Assembly: GCF_018449635.1 (NCBI RefSeq)
Contig: NZ_JAAVUV010000017.1
Location: 1 to 64,000 of the forward strand
DNA from: Caballeronia sp. dw_276
Lineage (GTDB): Bacteria > Pseudomonadota > Gammaproteobacteria > Burkholderiales > Burkholderiaceae
DNA length: 64,000 nucleotides
Reading direction: 5' to 3'
Below, one piece after another: positions 61,845 through 64,000 of the stretch (its first letter is position 1; every line of letters starts with the position of its first letter). The translations under genes and the position numbers were made by a program. Under the pieces are notes generated by a model. It was not told where the DNA came from, did no database searches, and saw only the letters and a program-made list of their open reading frames with translations.

Positions 61845-62207
61845 TTGAAACTCTCGCCCGCCATCCCGATCTTCCGCATTTTTTCAGTCGATAAAGCCAA
61901 GGAGTTCTACGTTGATTTCCTTGGATTCAGATGGGAGTGGGAACACCCGTTTTCGGAAGACGCTCCGCTCTACGCGCAGGTTTCGCGCGATGAAATGACG
62001 CTGCATTTGAGTGAGCATTATGGCGATGCCACTCCGGGGTCGGCGTTGTTCGTTCCCGTCGAAGGTATCGACGAACTGCACGCCGAACTCACGGAAAAGA
62101 ACTATCGGCACGCGCGGCCGGGTATCGAGACCATGCCTTGGGGACGCGTGGTTGCGGTATCGGATCCTTTCGGCAACCGCATCAGCTTTTGCGAGCGCGC
62201 CGAATAA
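61845..62207 (+). CDS. Glyoxalase/bleomycin-resistance-fold protein
   Basis: This 120-residue protein has the vicinal-oxygen-chelate fold: SPAIPIFRIFSVDKAKEFYVDFLGF and the closing VSDPFGNRISFCE. The fold is used for glyoxalase, dioxygenase and drug-binding roles, so function is not set. TTG at 61845 is chosen as start because GGAG lies 6 bases upstream and the family pattern starts at MKLSPAIP; the alternative GTG at 61785 would add 20 residues unlike the family. The gene converges on the catalase-like gene across a terminator. Confidence 0.8.
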   Translation: MKLSPAIPIFRIFSVDKAKEFYVDFLGFRWEWEHPFSEDAPLYAQVSRDEMTLHLSEHYGDATPGSALFVPVEGIDELHAELTEKNYRHARPGIETMPWGRVVAVSDPFGNRISFCERAE

Positions 62208-62208
62208 A

Positions 62209-62241
62209 AACGCCCGGTTTGCATGACACAAACCGGGCGTT
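62209..62241 (-). terminator. Intrinsic terminator of the catalase-family gene
   Basis: A perfect 13-bp stem (62209-62221 with 62229-62241) encloses a 7-nt loop; in the minus direction it is followed by TTTTT. It ends the minus-strand gene and can also act on the plus-strand gene that ends at 62207. Confidence 0.9.
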
Positions 62242-62260
62242 CAATGAAACCTTTCTGTCG

Positions 62261-63367
62261 TCAGTCGGGCAAGCGGTCGAGCGACTTTGGTTCGTGCATT
62301 GGACAGCCATTGAACTGGCCGCGAAAGCCCGACGACATTTCATAAGCCGGCTTGCGTGAACGCTGCACTCCGCCTATGGGCCGATGCGCGCTCAGCCCAT
62401 GCCACGGGCTAAAGGCGAGGCCATCGTCGACTGCCGCAGAGCGGGCGTCGGTCCACGCGGGCTGAGCCGCCACGCGAATGCGAGCAACCGTCACGAAAGG
62501 ACTGTCTTCCTCCGACCATTTCTTCGATGCATCCTCGACCGGCATCTTCTCTATGTCGGTCGCGAGCTGCACCCGCACTTCCCACTCGCCGCCCGTGGTT
62601 GCAAAGAATTCGTTGACCGCTTCGCGCAAGCCGTTGGGTTTATCGTCCAGATCGACGGGCGCGTCTTTCAACGCAGCGAGTTCCGGCGATACCGGCACGA
62701 TCGCAATTTTCCCGTAGTACGAGCCATACAGAACCGGCACCACGGTCGTGTACGTTTCGCCGAGCAGGTTTGTTTTCGGATGACCGCCCAGGCTTTTCAA
62801 CGTGCCGCTCTCCCCGCCCAAGGCTTCAACCGCAGCCTCGGTTCCCCGCAAAACCGCCGATAACGCCTGCTTCATTCCCGGCGCTTTATCCGTTGTCTTC
62901 GCCAGCGCCTTGAGCGTGGTAAGGAAAGCCTTCGGCGTTGCAGCGGTGAACGCAAGCGCGTTTTGCATCACGAAGTCCTGCGTCACCTGTCCTTCAGCGC
63001 CAGGTAACCGCTCCCCTTCCACGCCGATGATCTTCAACGCGAGGCCGCGCGGCGTTGAGACTTTGTCATCGAGGATATCGCCGGGGTTCGTCGAGAAACG
63101 CATGACGACCGGAAAACTCCCCGCCTTAGCAAATGCGCCTTGTGCGAGTTCGGCCGGCAAACCCTCAGGCACGGTCAGTTCACCCTGCAGCAAGCCATGG
63201 CTTTTCGCGTGAACGCTACGTACTGCATGACCATAGTCGGCCGACGTGGTTTCGAGAATGCCTCGCAGCGTTTTGACCAGTTCCTGCGTGGTCTCCGTTT
63301 CGTCGGCGGGGATCTGCTCGAAAGTGGAATCGAACAACAAAGGGCGGATGCTTAACGGCACAGACAT
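62261..63367 (-). CDS. Catalase-family haem protein, short form
   Basis: This 368-residue protein has the catalase N-terminal fold: HAKSHGLLQGEL with the distal histidine, RFSTNPGD, PRGLALKIIGVEG and DFVMQNALAF. It is shorter than typical catalases (about 480) and I could not find the usual proximal Tyr motif (RxPxTxR..Y), so it is a catalase-related protein of the SrpA-like type rather than a clear catalase. Start ATG 63367 is chosen (TGGAG 10 bases upstream), with the frame open further to 63460. It may protect against peroxides or organic hydroperoxides; activity is not assured. Confidence 0.75.
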   Translation of the reverse strand: MSVPLSIRPLLFDSTFEQIPADETETTQELVKTLRGILETTSADYGHAVRSVHAKSHGLLQGELTVPEGLPAELAQGAFAKAGSFPVVMRFSTNPGDILDDKVSTPRGLALKIIGVEGERLPGAEGQVTQDFVMQNALAFTAATPKAFLTTLKALAKTTDKAPGMKQALSAVLRGTEAAVEALGGESGTLKSLGGHPKTNLLGETYTTVVPVLYGSYYGKIAIVPVSPELAALKDAPVDLDDKPNGLREAVNEFFATTGGEWEVRVQLATDIEKMPVEDASKKWSEEDSPFVTVARIRVAAQPAWTDARSAAVDDGLAFSPWHGLSAHRPIGGVQRSRKPAYEMSSGFRGQFNGCPMHEPKSLDRLPD

Positions 63368-63625
63368 GGTGGGGACTCCAGGGAATTTATATGAACTTAA
63401 CAAGCCAGTTACCGAGTTGTTCGCGCAATCGCTGTTCCCGAACCACTGCTCAACATCCACAAAAGCCTACTTTCATCAAACATGTTTATTACTTAATTAT
63501 TACGCCATGCGAGTTATTTCCTTTATTTAATAATTCCTACACGTGTAATTTCTATCCTCTCGCTAGTTCATTTGGCGTCATGCGTTCGCGCGTGACAACG
63601 TTTGCCTATCGTCCAGAGGCCGCTT

Positions 63626-63913
63626 GTGTTCAACAGATCCGTCACCATCGCCTGGATGCTTTGTGCGGTGCTTTTTTGCACGATGCTCGCCGCCTGCGGC
63701 GACCACGATGCGCCTTCCACGTCCGCCCCGTCTTCATTACCGCAAACCAATACTGCCGCGCCTCTCCCGGCTAGTTCGTCGGATATCCAGAACTGGGCAT
63801 TGCAGCAGACGCAGCCAGCCACGGCTGTATCAAGCCTTGCCCCACCGAAAGAATCACCCGCCTCGCCTGCGTCCGACCCCCTGCTGCCTCCCGTGATTCA
63901 CGAGGCGGAGTGA
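63626..63913 (+). CDS. Small lipoprotein of unknown function
   Basis: This 95-residue protein has a lipoprotein signal with lipobox LAAC near residue 24. The mature part is short, Ser/Pro/Ala-rich and of low complexity (PSTSAPSSLPQTNTAAPLPAS). The start is GTG 63626, following AGAGG, rather than an earlier TTG. It likely sits in an operon with the next genes at the right edge. Function cannot be told. Confidence 0.6.
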   Translation: MFNRSVTIAWMLCAVLFCTMLAACGDHDAPSTSAPSSLPQTNTAAPLPASSSDIQNWALQQTQPATAVSSLAPPKESPASPASDPLLPPVIHEAE

Positions 63914-63918
63914 TATCG

Positions 63919-63969
63919 ATGTACGACCCGCAACTCTCTTCCCCCACCCCGACTGACAAAAACCCATGA
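63919..63969 (+). CDS. Possible 16-codon leader ORF
   Basis: An ATG at 63919 opens 16 codons ending in a TGA that overlaps the next start (ATGA at 63966-63969). Overlap of this type suggests translational coupling, but so short an ORF may be chance; no protein function is implied. Confidence 0.2.
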   Translation: MYDPQLSSPTPTDKNP

Positions 63970-64000
63970 CCTTAAAAAGCCGACGTGACTTCCTCAGGGC
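63966..64000 (+). CDS. Tat-exported protein, first codons only
   Basis: The frame from ATG 63966 runs to the right edge and begins MTLKSRRDFLR, a twin-arginine signal (SRRDFLR) usually seen in cofactor-containing exported proteins. It overlaps the short ORF by 4 bp. The enzyme type cannot be known from these 11 residues. Confidence 0.55.
   Translation, partial: MTLKSRRDFLR

Noticed and set aside
1-64000. CRISPR arrays, insertion sequences, prophage, tRNA or rRNA
   Set aside because: No regular spaced repeats, transposase, integrase or cloverleaf-type sequence was seen on either strand.

Overview
The window is a contiguous stretch of high-GC chromosome whose coding style, gene content and regulators point to a betaproteobacterium of the Burkholderiaceae, most likely Paraburkholderia or Caballeronia. 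Supporting points are the two DUF4148 proteins, the kynU-kynA pair, NorR next to hmp, cyoABCD, and the mix of LysR, MarR, GGDEF/EAL and TonB genes. No rRNA, tRNA, IS element, prophage or CRISPR array is visible, and I see no island of foreign composition. The long non-coding gaps (38.2-39.2 kb, 54.6-55.2 kb and 26.0-26.7 kb) are AT-rich relative to the genes.

Layout. 0-2 kb: two c-type cytochromes on the minus strand, the first running off the left edge. 2.3-5.2 kb: divergent norR and hmp, a nitric oxide sensing and detoxification pair, with a sigma-54 promoter and three NorR-type sites between them. 6-10 kb: a molybdenum hydroxylase operon (2Fe-2S subunit, molybdopterin subunit, three-haem cytochrome c). 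10-12.2 kb: an exported MsrA and an M20 amidohydrolase. 12.5-14.7 kb: kynU-kynA of tryptophan breakdown. 14.7-19.3 kb: two lipoproteins (methyltransferase-like and metallo-beta-lactamase fold), a membrane protein, DUF1488 and an MFS pump. 19.3-23 kb: an amino-acid binding protein with an aspartoacylase-like hydrolase, a divergent LysR regulator, and a MarR regulator. 23-27.8 kb: aldo/keto reductase, SDR, EAL protein, glycosyltransferase-like protein.

27.9-42 kb is the most distinctive part. A nine-gene minus-strand cluster, exbB-exbD-tonB-oppA-like-tonB-yejA-yejB-yejE-yejF, faces a divergent 902-residue TonB-dependent receptor. Together they contain everything needed to carry a substrate, probably a peptide, from the cell surface to the cytoplasm: outer-membrane gate, its energising complex, two periplasmic binding proteins and an inner-membrane ABC importer. 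The two tonB genes are clear duplicates that flank the oppA-like gene.

42-53 kb: a zinc-ribbon Pro/Ala-rich membrane protein, a lipoprotein of unknown function, a DUF4148 protein, a divergent DJ-1-superfamily pair (isonitrile hydratase-like enzyme and GlxA-type regulator), an MFS transporter, a large GAF-GAF-GGDEF-EAL protein and an exported aldo/keto reductase. 53-59 kb: a stand-alone nuoM-like gene divergent from cyoABCD (quinol oxidase bo3), with a redox-regulator-like palindrome upstream of cyoA. 59-64 kb: a FUSC-type membrane protein, a small unknown, a glyoxalase-fold protein, a catalase-family protein and, at the right edge, a lipoprotein and the first codons of a Tat-exported protein.

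Common themes are respiration and redox stress (cytochromes, NO response, quinol oxidase, catalase-like protein, MsrA) and uptake and breakdown of nitrogen-containing organics (peptides, amino acids, tryptophan, N-heterocycles). All functions are inferred by reading motifs; no database search was run.
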